Positions 15,934 to 24,381 of a stretch of DNA of 37,956 nt are shown here, one piece after another. The stretch covers positions 1 through 37,956 of the forward strand of contig CAMJPM010000025.1 of NCBI GenBank assembly GCA_946407725.1, written 5' to 3'. Origin of the DNA: an uncultured Lachnospiraceae bacterium. GTDB taxonomy: Bacteria; Bacillota; Clostridia; Lachnospirales; Lachnospiraceae. The position numbers and the translations under genes were made by a program. Positions within the stretch are counted from its first letter, which is position 1. Each line of letters begins with the position of its first letter. A model generated the notes under the pieces. That model made no database searches. It was not told the DNA's origin and worked only from the letters and a program-made list of their open reading frames with translations.

Positions 15934-17021
15934 TAGAACACCACTTGGTTTCTGCCCCTGGTCTTTCCGAGGTAGAGCTTTCCGTCAGCGGAATTCACCA
16001 TATCGTCAACTGAACTGCGGAAATCATATTCTTCCAGACCGAAGGTCATGGTGAGCTTTAATTCCGTGTCATTGTATTTGAAAGTGGTGTGGGAGATCTT
16101 TGTTCTAAGATCATTCAGCCTCATGGCAGCCTCGTCGCCGTTACAGTTGGTGTAGACAAAAAGGAATTCCTCTCCGCCCCATCTGGCTGCAAAGCCTTCA
16201 TTTTCCATTTCCTCTCTGAAGAGATCCGACATCTGGACCAGCACTGCGTCTCCGGCTTCGTGTCCGTAGGTATCATTTACCTTCTTAAAGAAGTCAATGT
16301 CACCGATGGCGAGGTTGAAGTGGAAATCCACATCCTTGGAGTGCTTCAGGTGCTTTTCGATCCTGTCCAGGGCGTCACGCCTGTTGGGAAGCTTCGTAAG
16401 GGCATCAGTGAGAGCCAGCTTCTCGATCTTTTTATTGTATTTCACCAGCTTCTGCTCCATTTCCACAGAATCCTTGGAGAAAAGATAGGAGATAATAAAG
16501 AACAGAAGGAAGGTGAAAGAGGTATTCAATATCGTCAGGAAAATAATACTGCGATTATCCGGTACATAAAGGGAATCATGGGAATGTATGTAAAAATAAA
16601 GGACTATTCTGAAAATGCAGAGGAAAGCCGTAAAACCGGCCTTATATCTGATATCCTGATAAGATGTAAGCAGGGAAAAAAGGAGCAGCGCAAAAAGCAT
16701 GTGCTGATACGAGCAGTCCCAGCCCATCATTGCCACAAAGGCCGCGATCCAGGCCAGAGTCATCAGTTCCAGAAAATGCTGGGTGATATTGGTATAACCC
16801 TGATATGTCATTATAAATGCGCAGAGATATCCCAGAAGACAGACAATGCTCATGATAGCAGCCCGGGGATATCCGGAAACAAAGAGGACGATGGTCTGGA
16901 TTGTGAAAAATACATAGAGAAACAGAGAAGTACAACGCATTATGACTGCGGCTTTTTTTGTCTCATTCTCATTTTCCACATCCATAAATATATAGTTCTT
17001 AAATTTTTCTATCAGGGTCAT
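15933..17021 (-). CDS. Membrane-anchored diguanylate cyclase (GGDEF domain)
   Basis: Makes cyclic di-GMP from two GTP. The 362-residue protein has about six transmembrane helices (roughly 28-181), then a GGDEF domain starting LTDALTKLPNRRDAL (204-218). The substrate region is GDIDFFKKVNDTYGHEAGD (240-258) and the active loop is RWGGEEF, with GGEEF at 282-286, so catalysis is expected. At the inhibitory-site position, where RxxD precedes the loop, the sequence reads ENEG, so feedback inhibition by product is probably absent. The membrane part is a sensor of unknown type. A strong promoter is at 17090-17118. A c-di-GMP riboswitch lies at the other end of the window. Confidence 0.93.
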   Translation of the reverse strand: MTLIEKFKNYIFMDVENENETKKAAVIMRCTSLFLYVFFTIQTIVLFVSGYPRAAIMSIVCLLGYLCAFIMTYQGYTNITQHFLELMTLAWIAAFVAMMGWDCSYQHMLFALLLFSLLTSYQDIRYKAGFTAFLCIFRIVLYFYIHSHDSLYVPDNRSIIFLTILNTSFTFLLFFIISYLFSKDSVEMEQKLVKYNKKIEKLALTDALTKLPNRRDALDRIEKHLKHSKDVDFHFNLAIGDIDFFKKVNDTYGHEAGDAVLVQMSDLFREEMENEGFAARWGGEEFLFVYTNCNGDEAAMRLNDLRTKISHTTFKYNDTELKLTMTFGLEEYDFRSSVDDMVNSADGKLYLGKTRGRNQVVF

Positions 17022-17089
17022 CTCTCTGTCCTATAGACCTGCTTTCAAAGAGGTTTCGACGATAGCGTAAAAAACGCCACACATCCCGA

Positions 17090-17118
17090 ATTATAGTACA
17101 AAAAGAGAAACATAGCAA
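17090..17118 (-). promoter_or_regulatory. SigA promoter of the diguanylate cyclase gene
   Basis: On the minus strand TTGCTA (17118-17113), a 17-base spacer and a perfect TATAAT (17095-17090). The leader of about 60 bases contains a small GCGT/ACGC hairpin before the ATG at 17021. Confidence 0.75.
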
Positions 17119-17161
17119 CAACATAACAATCTGTACCCGTATTTGTACAATATCCCTAAGA

Positions 17162-17216
17162 GGCAAAATGTACCAGATAACGGTCACGTTTTGAATGGCA
17201 TTTTGCCGTGCTGACC
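17162..17216. other. Inverted repeat with possible pseudoknot between divergent promoters
   Basis: GGCAAAATG (17162-17170) and CATTTTGCC (17199-17207) form a perfect 9-bp dyad. GGTCA in the loop (17182-17186) can pair with TGACC just downstream (17212-17216). It lies between the divergent promoters at 17090-17118 and 17264-17292, so neither should transcribe it. It could be a protein-binding site or a remnant; no gene is seen in 17119-17263. Confidence 0.4.
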
Positions 17217-17263
17217 ATCGGCCGGGTGCCCTGATGCAGGATTCCGAAAGCCAACGGTTTTAA

Positions 17264-17292
17264 TTGAACAATACGTTAAAAAATGGTATTCT
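17264..17292 (+). promoter_or_regulatory. Putative promoter of the lipoprotein-folT-folC operon
   Basis: TTGAAC (17264-17269), a 17-base spacer and TATTCT (17287-17292). A short hairpin ACCCG-tttg-CGGGT (17317-17330) lies in the leader before the lipoprotein gene. Confidence 0.6.
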
Positions 17293-17356
17293 TTTCTAAT
17301 AATTATATCGGTGAAAACCCGTTTGCGGGTATATGAAAAGAGGAACAGGTCAGGAC

Positions 17357-17815
17357 ATGAAAAAACTACTGGTAATTATATTGATGATCTCTGTGTGCTT
17401 AAGCCTTTCGGCATGCGGAAAAGACAGTATCAGGGAAAATGAAAACCTGGCCCATATTCTGGGGACCGGAGCGGCCGGTGCCGGAGGAAAGGGCAGAGAC
17501 ACCACTGAGATCGAGCATCCTCCCAATGTGGATGATGTTAATATGAGATCCACCGCTATGGAAGGGGTTTCCTATTACAAGCTGGTGGACGGTATCGACA
17601 CCGTAGTGGAACCGGGGGATTATACAGTGGGCATGGCGGATAATGCTTGTTCCGTATCGGCAAAGGACGCTTCCGGAACAGTCATAAGTACTGTTAATAT
17701 CGGTGCCCAGGGCAGCGGCGGCAAAGGCCCATTAAAATCCGCGGCCGCGATAAGTGTTCCGGAGGGCGGGTCCCTCGTCTCTCTGGGCGGTACCTGTGTG
17801 GCACAGAAAAAATAG
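17357..17815 (+). CDS. Small lipoprotein of unknown function
   Basis: A 152-residue exported protein. MKKLLVIILMISVCLSLSAC is a type II signal with the lipobox LSAC and C20 as the modified residue. The mature part has a Gly/Ala-rich segment (GAAGAGGKG) followed by a domain with VEPGDYTVG and AISVPEGGSLVSLGG, which reads like a small beta-rich fold. I do not recognise the family. The start at 17357 is chosen for the signal sequence; an in-frame ATG at 17333 would put a hydrophilic stretch before it. The folT-like gene begins 12 bases after the stop, so they are probably co-transcribed. Confidence 0.75.
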   Translation: MKKLLVIILMISVCLSLSACGKDSIRENENLAHILGTGAAGAGGKGRDTTEIEHPPNVDDVNMRSTAMEGVSYYKLVDGIDTVVEPGDYTVGMADNACSVSAKDASGTVISTVNIGAQGSGGKGPLKSAAAISVPEGGSLVSLGGTCVAQKK

Positions 17816-17827
17816 GCGGAAAACGGA

Positions 17828-18370
17828 ATGGATGATAAAAAGCAGGGATTAAATAATATCAAGGTTGTGACCATGGCAGGAATGCTTACGGCATTCGGCG
17901 TGATAGCAGGTTTTTTCAAGATCGCGATCACAGAGGTCATAGAGATCCGTTTCAGCGCTCTGCCCATTGCGGCAGCGGGATCCTTTTTCGGTCCCGGAGT
18001 GGCAGCGGCAGTAGGAGCGGTTGCAGATATCGGGGGATTTTTAGTCAGACCGACAGGACCGTACTTTCCCGGCTTTACCCTGTCCGGAGCCCTGACCGGA
18101 GTGATATTCGGTCTGTGCCTTCATAAGAAGGACGGCTTTTCCCCGGGGCTGATGCGGGTCACCATCGGGGTTCTGTTAAATACCCTGATAGTAAATCTGC
18201 TTCTGAATTCCCTGTGGCTTTCCATGATCTACGGTCAGGGCGGGGTAATTGCGGTGATGGTTGCCAGGGTTTTAAAGGAGCTTATTATGATACCGGTTAA
18301 TATCATTCTGATCATGGGAATTACCGGTCCGCTGTTTTCCCTGATAAGAAAAAGCGCGAAGCAGGGTTAG
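17828..18370 (+). CDS. folT: ECF transporter substrate-binding membrane protein, FolT-like
   Basis: A 180-residue membrane protein with about six hydrophobic helices, the size and pattern of ECF S components. AIPEIRFSALP-like IEIRFSALPIAAAGSFFGP, VADIGGFLVRPTGPYFPG and LLNSLWLSMIYG are typical of the folate-type members. Such proteins bind the vitamin and use a shared energising module (EcfA/EcfA'/EcfT) encoded elsewhere. The next gene, folC, glutamylates folates, which supports folate as substrate. No tetrahydrofolate riboswitch is visible upstream. Confidence 0.85.
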   Translation: MDDKKQGLNNIKVVTMAGMLTAFGVIAGFFKIAITEVIEIRFSALPIAAAGSFFGPGVAAAVGAVADIGGFLVRPTGPYFPGFTLSGALTGVIFGLCLHKKDGFSPGLMRVTIGVLLNTLIVNLLLNSLWLSMIYGQGGVIAVMVARVLKELIMIPVNIILIMGITGPLFSLIRKSAKQG

Positions 18371-18397
18371 ATAACCAGGAAAGGAGACCTGATCCCA

Positions 18398-19867
18398 ATG
18401 CAGGAAATGTCATATGAGAGAGCTGTGGAATACCTTGAGCGGGTTCCAAAGTTTTCTCCCAGATCTGTTGTGAACGGACTGGAGCCTTTTAATCTTACCT
18501 CCGTTACAGAGCTGTTGTTCCGTCTGGGAAATCCCCAGGATCAGCTGAAATTCATACATATCGCAGGTACCAACGGCAAGGGATCCACGGCTGCCTTTTT
18601 AAGCAGGATCCTTATGGAAAGCGGTTATAAGGTGGGAGTTTATTCTTCTCCGCATCTTATTGATTTTACAGAGAGAATGCGCGTAATGTCCCTTTCTGAA
18701 GGGGTTCACGATATTACCGGGGATGATTTCGGATTTCTCACGGGGATAGTGAAGGAGCGGGCAGAGGATATGAAGCGCGACGGCGTTCAGTATCCCTCCG
18801 AATTTGAAATCCTTACTGCCATGGCGATCCTGTACTTTCTTGAACAGGAAGTGGACGTGGCTATTCTGGAAACAGGGCTGGGAGGAAGGCTGGATGCCAC
18901 CAATGTAATAAACACCCCGGATCTTGCGATCATTACCACTATAAGCTATGACCATATGGAGACACTGGGGGATTCCCTTGATAAGATAGCCTTTGAAAAG
19001 GCCGGGATCATCAAACCCAACGGCGATGTGCTGATGTATCCCCAGGCGCCTGAGGCGGAGGCAGTGTTTGACAGCGTATGCAAGGAACGGGGAGCCTGGC
19101 TCCACAGAGCCATTCTGCCCGGAAAGATAAATGAGAGCTCGGAAAAGGGACACTTTTTTGACCTGCCAGGATTAAAGAATCTGGAGATCTGCCTTCCGGG
19201 GGTATATCAGGTGGGAAATGCCGCACTGGCTGTGGGAGCCGCAAAGATCCTCTATACCAGGGGCTATGACAATATAACCGACGAATCCATGCGGAAGGGA
19301 ATAAAGAATACCCGGGTTCCTGCAAGATTTGAGATAATGCAGAAAAACCCCGTATTTATTGTGGACGGGAGTCACAATGAGGAGGGAGCCATGGTCCTCG
19401 CCCGGAGCCTGGAGACCATTTACGGAGAGGAACAGAAGATTATCTTCATCATGGGTGTGCTTTCCGACAAGGAATACGACAGGATGACGGGGATGGTGGT
19501 TAATCTTGCAAAGAAGTTCTTTACCGTAACGCCTGCGTCCGACAGGGCGCTTCCCGCAATGGAGCTTGCCCGGTTCATACAGTCCTCGGCGGGTATTCCG
19601 GCAACTCCCTGTAATTCTGTGCAGACAGCGGTACACATGGCTCTTTCCCAGGCGGAGGAAGGGGATGTGATCTGTGCCTTCGGTTCCCTCTATTATGTGG
19701 GAGAGGTACGGAAGCTGTTTAATAACGGTGAGCTTATAGGCGCGGAGATCCCGGAGGAGGAGCAGGAAAAGCACACAGTGGATGAGAACAAGGCACCGGG
19801 AAAACCGGAAAAAAAGAAAAAAGGGAAATGGAGCCTATTCTCCTTATTTAAAAAAAAGAAGGAATGA
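18398..19867 (+). CDS. folC: Folylpolyglutamate synthase / dihydrofolate synthase
   Basis: Adds glutamate to (dihydro)folate with ATP, trapping folates in the cell. The Mur-ligase fold is shown by the P-loop GTNGKGS (57-63), YSSPHLIDFTERM, EILTAMAILYFLE, ETGLGGRLDATN, ISYDHMETLG and DGSHNEEG. At 489 residues it is longer than the usual ~430; the extra part is a charged tail from about residue 445, ending in a Lys-rich stretch with GKWSLFSLF between lysine runs. That tail could be membrane- or RNA-binding, but this is speculation. AAGGAGA precedes the ATG. It follows folT by 27 bases. Confidence 0.95.
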   Translation: MQEMSYERAVEYLERVPKFSPRSVVNGLEPFNLTSVTELLFRLGNPQDQLKFIHIAGTNGKGSTAAFLSRILMESGYKVGVYSSPHLIDFTERMRVMSLSEGVHDITGDDFGFLTGIVKERAEDMKRDGVQYPSEFEILTAMAILYFLEQEVDVAILETGLGGRLDATNVINTPDLAIITTISYDHMETLGDSLDKIAFEKAGIIKPNGDVLMYPQAPEAEAVFDSVCKERGAWLHRAILPGKINESSEKGHFFDLPGLKNLEICLPGVYQVGNAALAVGAAKILYTRGYDNITDESMRKGIKNTRVPARFEIMQKNPVFIVDGSHNEEGAMVLARSLETIYGEEQKIIFIMGVLSDKEYDRMTGMVVNLAKKFFTVTPASDRALPAMELARFIQSSAGIPATPCNSVQTAVHMALSQAEEGDVICAFGSLYYVGEVRKLFNNGELIGAEIPEEEQEKHTVDENKAPGKPEKKKKGKWSLFSLFKKKKE

Positions 19868-19951
19868 TTTATAATGTGAGGGTTGAAGGTCAAAACGTGC
19901 CCCGGTAGTGCGGTATGACTAATCTATAATAAATTTTTATTGGGAGGTAAT

Positions 19952-21196
19952 ATGGGATTAATTAGAGCTATTGGAAATGCAGCAGGCAGCGTTCTCGCCG
20001 ATCAGTGGAAGGAGTACTTCTACTGCGATTCCATTGATGAGACCATACTCGTCGTTAAGGGAAGCAAGAGAACCAGCTCAAAGAGAACATCTTCAAACAC
20101 AAAGGGTGAAGATAACATCATTACCAGCGGTTCAGTCATTGCCATCAATGAAGGACAGTGCATGCTGATCGTTGACCAGGGTAAGGTGGCAGAGATATGT
20201 GCCGAGCCCGGTGAATTTACCTATGATGCTTCCACGGAGCCTTCGATCTTCAGTGGAAATCTGGGCAAGGGAATAGTTGATTCCTTTAAGAACATCGGAA
20301 AGCGTTTCACCTTTGGCGGTGACGCTCCCAAGGATCAGAGGATCTATTTTGTAAACACCAAGGAGATAATCGGTAATAAATATGGTACGGCTAATCCGGT
20401 TCCTTTCCGGGTAGTTGACAATAACATAGGCCTCGATATCGATATTTCAGTAAAGTGTTTTGGAGAATATTCATACAGGATCACGGATCCCGTACTTTTC
20501 TATACAAATGTATGCGGAAACGTTACAGACCAGTATGAGAGGCAGGAGATCGATTCACAGCTTAAATCCGAGCTTCTGACAGCCCTTCAGCCCGCTTTCG
20601 CACAGATCTCCGCAAAGGGAGTGCGTTACAGCGAGGTTCCCGGACATACAAATGAGATAGCAGATGCCTTAAATGAGATCCTTTCAAAGAAATGGTCCGA
20701 GCACAGAGGCATAACCATAGCATCCTTCGGTGTTTCTTCCATCAAGGCTGATGAAGAAGACGAGAAGATGATCAAAGAAGCACAGAGGAATGCCATCAAC
20801 AGGAACCCCAACATGGCAGCAGCTACCCTGGTGGGTGCTCAGGCTCAGGCTATGCAGGATGCAGCCAAGAACCAGGGCGCAGGCGGCGCAATGTTCGGAT
20901 TTGCCGGCATGAATATGGCTCAGAACGCAGGCGGTATGAACGCAAGCCAGCTCTTCCAGATGGGTGCGGCTCAGGGTCAGCCCGCTCCGGCACCTGCACA
21001 GGCAGCACCTGCGGCAGCTCCCGCAGCAGGCGGATGGACCTGTCCGGACTGCAATACCCAGAATACGGGTAAGTTCTGCACCAATTGCGGAAAGCCCGCA
21101 CCGGCACCGGCAGCAAATGCCCAGTGGTTCTGCCCTGACTGCGGCACAAAGAACGAGGGCAAGTTCTGCACCAACTGCGGACATCCCAGACCGTAA
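19952..21196 (+). CDS. SPFH-domain protein with two C-terminal zinc ribbons
   Basis: A 414-residue cytoplasmic protein of the group often labelled virion core protein or YdjL/YdfQ-like SPFH. The N-terminal ~290 residues form the SPFH/band-7 region (DETILVVKGS, SGSVIAINEGQCMLIVDQGKV, PVPFRVVDNNIGLDIDISVKCFGEYSYRI split over 150-200, GITIASFGVSSIKADE). A Met/Gly/Gln-rich and then Ala/Pro linker follows, then two near-identical four-Cys ribbons: C364, C367, C376, C379 and C394, C397, C406, C409, separated by a Pro/Ala spacer. The start at 19952 follows TGGGAGGTAA. A TATAAT at 19925-19930 may be its -10 box, without a clear -35. The function is unknown; membrane stress scaffolding is suggested for relatives. 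Confidence 0.85.
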   Translation: MGLIRAIGNAAGSVLADQWKEYFYCDSIDETILVVKGSKRTSSKRTSSNTKGEDNIITSGSVIAINEGQCMLIVDQGKVAEICAEPGEFTYDASTEPSIFSGNLGKGIVDSFKNIGKRFTFGGDAPKDQRIYFVNTKEIIGNKYGTANPVPFRVVDNNIGLDIDISVKCFGEYSYRITDPVLFYTNVCGNVTDQYERQEIDSQLKSELLTALQPAFAQISAKGVRYSEVPGHTNEIADALNEILSKKWSEHRGITIASFGVSSIKADEEDEKMIKEAQRNAINRNPNMAAATLVGAQAQAMQDAAKNQGAGGAMFGFAGMNMAQNAGGMNASQLFQMGAAQGQPAPAPAQAAPAAAPAAGGWTCPDCNTQNTGKFCTNCGKPAPAPAANAQWFCPDCGTKNEGKFCTNCGHPRP

Positions 21197-21214
21197 GGAC
21201 TTTGGTATTCAGGT

Positions 21215-21251
21215 GTATCTATTCAGAATCCGGAGGGTTCTGAATATCTAC
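21215..21251. repeat. Short palindrome sharing arms with the MITE
   Basis: GTATCTATTCAGAATCC (21215-21231), GGA, GGGTTCTGAATATCTAC (21235-21251). The arms match the ends of the 15730-15925 element (GTAACTATTCAGAACCC) apart from one or two changes, and match the copy at 31783-31819. It lies between the SPFH gene and its terminator. Confidence 0.85.
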
Positions 21252-21262
21252 GTGGTTTATGT

Positions 21263-21300
21263 CCCCCGGGAACATATGAAAGTGTCCCGGGGGCTTTTCT
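21263..21300 (+). terminator. Terminator after the SPFH gene
   Basis: CCCCCGGGA (21263-21271), a 13-base loop, TCCCGGGGG (21285-21293), then CTTTTCTTT. A strong GC stem with a T-run. Confidence 0.9.
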
Positions 21301-21350
21301 TTCCGGTATTTATTATGTGATGGGAAACCATTTTTAAAGGGGAAAATCTG

Positions 21351-24323
21351 ATGCGAAAGATCTTTTTTTCTATAATTCTGTCATTCTTATTATTCATGAT
21401 CCCGGTTTTTAATATTGCTGCGGCTGCGGCTTCTGTTCCTGTTTCTGCGGACACGGTGCTCCGGGGGAAAGAAGATGACGATGATGACTCTGTGTCGGAT
21501 GATGATGACGACAGCGTGTCGGATGACGATGGGGATGATGACAGCGTATCGGATGACAATGGTGATGACGATGATGATGAAGATAATGACGGGGATGATG
21601 ATGACGATGACGGGGATGACGACGATGACGACGGAGATGATGATGGCGATGACGGTCAGGACGGTGACTCCATATCAGACAATGATGAGATAAAGGATAA
21701 TCCCGCACCCTATGAAACTGTTGAGGTACGGGGTTATAACTATGGCTATGAAGAGGGAAAGTCAGACGGGAAGTATGACAGTGCGCTCAGCGCCGGCAGC
21801 GGGGAGAAAAGAGCCTGTCAGATAAACGATCCTTTAAGCCTGTACTCCCGTATTATGGATCCGAAATACACAGTAAGTGAGAATGACCGGATCGGTTATC
21901 CCAAAAGCCTGCTTCCGGTATCGGGAAACGCTCTCACCGCATATCAGAAATATGCTGAGATGTGGCAGGAAGGCTACAGAGACGGTTATAACTACAGCAT
22001 GGGAGAGGCCGCCGAGACTGACTGGTATGAAAGGGGCTACACCTTTGGCGGTCTGGATGTCAGATATGATCTTTATGATCCGCAATACGGACATGAAAAG
22101 GACGGAAAGATCGTACAGAACGGTTATTATGAGCCGGACTACAGTGACAGTCTTTATAATACTCTGAAAGGAAAGTACGGGGATGCCTACCGGGCCGGCT
22201 ATGATGCGGGCTGGAAGGACGGAATGGACAGTTTTACTTACGGCATTGATTATTCCGGATCCGATATGGATCCCTGGCGGATCACCACATGTCCCCTGAA
22301 CTGGGATACGGCGGACGCATATTACGTCCAGACGGATCCTGTCATTTCCAATGCTTATTTTGATGTGGATACAGGATCCTATATGACCTGTTCCGGAGAT
22401 CCTGTAATGGGCGGAGTGGCAGCATATTCCCCCTTTGCCTGGTTTTTTTCCGAAGACAGCACCTATATCAGAAACGGGGAGGTGGTGGACAGGAAGTATG
22501 CTTCCCTGACCCGGGGCGTGAACACAGGGGTCACTTCAACGGAGAACTGGTTATACCGGGCTGTGGATGCCGGAGACGGCCTCTACATTCTTATCCGTTA
22601 CAGGGTTGGCAGCATGCTTGCCTATCAGAAGATGAAGGTACGGCGGTATTATTATTCCCGGGAAAACGGGAACAGCGGAGCCCTTATCAGGACACCGGTA
22701 ACAGACTTCATAAATAATTACTATAACGGAAACGAGCCCGTGGCGGCCTTTGATTCCAGAAAAATCGTGGATATGGAGAGAAGAATCAAAAAGGGCGAGG
22801 TGGTCATAGCCGCAAACACAAAGGGAAAGCGCCGGGAGATCTGTGCAGATGCCGTCCTTGTCAGATGGGAAAGCGGAAAGAGTGCGGAATATCTGGGAGA
22901 TATAACCCTCCGGGCCCTGGCAAAGGATAATGTATATGCCAGTGTTTCCAGTGACAATATGAGGTATCTCGGAGACAGATATATTAACGGGAATGAAATT
23001 GAAGAAAACAGACGGTATTACAGGGTGTCAAGGGAAGAGGCCCTGGATGATGAAGGACAGGAAAAGGATCTTCTGGAAAAGGTATCCTTTGCAGGCACGC
23101 AGTCCATCGGAAAGCTGACAAAAGAAGAAAATTCCCAGCTGACAGGCGACGGACCTGTCTTTACCCTGAAGGTAAAAGACATGGGAAAGGATATCGGGGA
23201 TCATAAAAAAGCAGTGGCCGCTGCCCTTAAAAACGAGGAATTCCGTTTTGAGATAGCGCGTTTCAACCTGGTGAAAAAGGAGGATACGGGAGAAAAATCA
23301 GAGATATTCAGTCCTTATTACAAAGTCTTTACCATGAACTCGGATATTGCACAAAAGGTATATGAACTTAAGCCGGCGGCTCCCAGAAGGAGAGATTATG
23401 ATGACTATGAAAGCTTTATTGAGGACGTTATAAAATACAACAAAGATCTTGCAAAGCTGAATGAATATATGGAGTCGGATGAGTACAGGACCGGCTTCTT
23501 AAAGGAGCTTGAAAAGGCCAGAAACGAATACATGAAGGAATACCGTAACCTGGTGAACAGATACGGAAACAGGATGCCGGATTACGCAAAGTATGTTACG
23601 GAGAATGAACTCCCGGAATATGTGAAATATACTTATAAAAAGAAGTATTCCGAGGACTATTTTAAGGACGGAAATAAGGATGGCACTGTTTCGGAGATAG
23701 AGCAGTGGGAATACGATAATCTGTACGGTCCCTTTGTGCTGAATGCAACGGATCACTATAATTTCAACGGGAAATTTGATGCGGGAGAAAATGTGATACC
23801 TGACAGCGCCGCATATCAGGCTGATTATAATGAACTGCCTGATTTTGATGAGGTGGGATGGCTGAGCGGGACAAGTTATTATGCGGTTACCATCATATAT
23901 CTGGATGAGGCTTCCGCAGGGGAGTTTAAGGCACAGCTTAATTCAGAGCCGGACATGGAGCTGCCGGAATTAAATGAAGATTTTTTCACCTATAACGCCG
24001 ATGTGAAGCTTGCATTGGGAAAGGTCTCGAATGTTAATAAAAAGGAGCTTTCCATGCTCAGGATTAAGCCTTCCTTTGTTTACTATACCGGTGAAAACAG
24101 CGAGGGCGAATATACCCGTGTTTCAAAGCGGAAGATCAGGATCAGCGGTAAAAATACGGATATTTCCCTTTCGGATAAAATGGCCGGGGATCAGGCTGTC
24201 CTGCTGCTCCACGGGGAGAATAACTTTGAAGGGGACATTGCCCTCCGTCTCCGCTCCAATGGTGAAACAGGATACGGCATCTGGACAGACGACAATAATA
24301 ACTATATATATTCGACAGATTAG
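21351..24323 (+). CDS. Large secreted protein with Asp-rich tract and EF-hand loop
   Basis: A 990-residue exported protein that I cannot assign to a named family. Residues 1-33 are a signal peptide (MRKIFFSIILSFLLFMIPVF, then AAAAASVPVSA). Residues 41-112 are almost entirely Asp with Gly, Ser and Val. Three Gly/Tyr motifs follow: YGYEEGKSDG (131-140), EGYRDGYNY (from about 206) and RAGYDAGWKDG (from about 281). A perfect 12-residue EF-hand loop, DGNKDGTVSEIE, is at 773-784, with a weaker partner DHYNFNGKFDAGE at 801-813, a dockerin-like pairing. Two long charged helices precede it. Calcium binding is a reasonable inference. AAAGGGGAAAA lies before the ATG. It is monocistronic and convergent with ksgA. 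Confidence 0.8.
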   Translation: MRKIFFSIILSFLLFMIPVFNIAAAAASVPVSADTVLRGKEDDDDDSVSDDDDDSVSDDDGDDDSVSDDNGDDDDDEDNDGDDDDDDGDDDDDDGDDDGDDGQDGDSISDNDEIKDNPAPYETVEVRGYNYGYEEGKSDGKYDSALSAGSGEKRACQINDPLSLYSRIMDPKYTVSENDRIGYPKSLLPVSGNALTAYQKYAEMWQEGYRDGYNYSMGEAAETDWYERGYTFGGLDVRYDLYDPQYGHEKDGKIVQNGYYEPDYSDSLYNTLKGKYGDAYRAGYDAGWKDGMDSFTYGIDYSGSDMDPWRITTCPLNWDTADAYYVQTDPVISNAYFDVDTGSYMTCSGDPVMGGVAAYSPFAWFFSEDSTYIRNGEVVDRKYASLTRGVNTGVTSTENWLYRAVDAGDGLYILIRYRVGSMLAYQKMKVRRYYYSRENGNSGALIRTPVTDFINNYYNGNEPVAAFDSRKIVDMERRIKKGEVVIAANTKGKRREICADAVLVRWESGKSAEYLGDITLRALAKDNVYASVSSDNMRYLGDRYINGNEIEENRRYYRVSREEALDDEGQEKDLLEKVSFAGTQSIGKLTKEENSQLTGDGPVFTLKVKDMGKDIGDHKKAVAAALKNEEFRFEIARFNLVKKEDTGEKSEIFSPYYKVFTMNSDIAQKVYELKPAAPRRRDYDDYESFIEDVIKYNKDLAKLNEYMESDEYRTGFLKELEKARNEYMKEYRNLVNRYGNRMPDYAKYVTENELPEYVKYTYKKKYSEDYFKDGNKDGTVSEIEQWEYDNLYGPFVLNATDHYNFNGKFDAGENVIPDSAAYQADYNELPDFDEVGWLSGTSYYAVTIIYLDEASAGEFKAQLNSEPDMELPELNEDFFTYNADVKLALGKVSNVNKKELSMLRIKPSFVYYTGENSEGEYTRVSKRKIRISGKNTDISLSDKMAGDQAVLLLHGENNFEGDIALRLRSNGETGYGIWTDDNNNYIYSTD

Positions 24324-24353
24324 AAGGCAGGGTTGCTATTTGGCCCGATGCTC

Positions 24354-24374
24354 ATCGGCGAAGCCGATTTAATT
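24354..24374. terminator. Hairpin between convergent genes
   Basis: ATCGGC-GAA-GCCGAT (24354-24368), followed on the plus strand by TTAATT. The stem tip again contains GCGAAGC (24358-24364), as in the repeats before lacZ. It could end both transcripts, though the T-run is short. Confidence 0.5.
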
Positions 24375-24381
24375 GGCAGAT

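Noticed and set aside
16089-17036. Long plus-strand reading frame opposite the diguanylate cyclase
   Set aside because: The minus strand has clear GGDEF motifs; the plus frame matches nothing and has no ribosome site.
17119-17356. Tetrahydrofolate or other known riboswitch ahead of the folT operon
   Set aside because: No match to the conserved cores I know; the structured part lies upstream of the predicted promoter.
19952-21196. Phage virion protein implying a prophage
   Set aside because: The label virion core protein is attached to SPFH proteins of this kind in many bacteria; no phage genes surround it.
21409-21708. His-rich minus-strand reading frame
   Set aside because: It is the complement of the Asp-codon tract (GAT/GAC) of the secreted protein and has no ribosome site.
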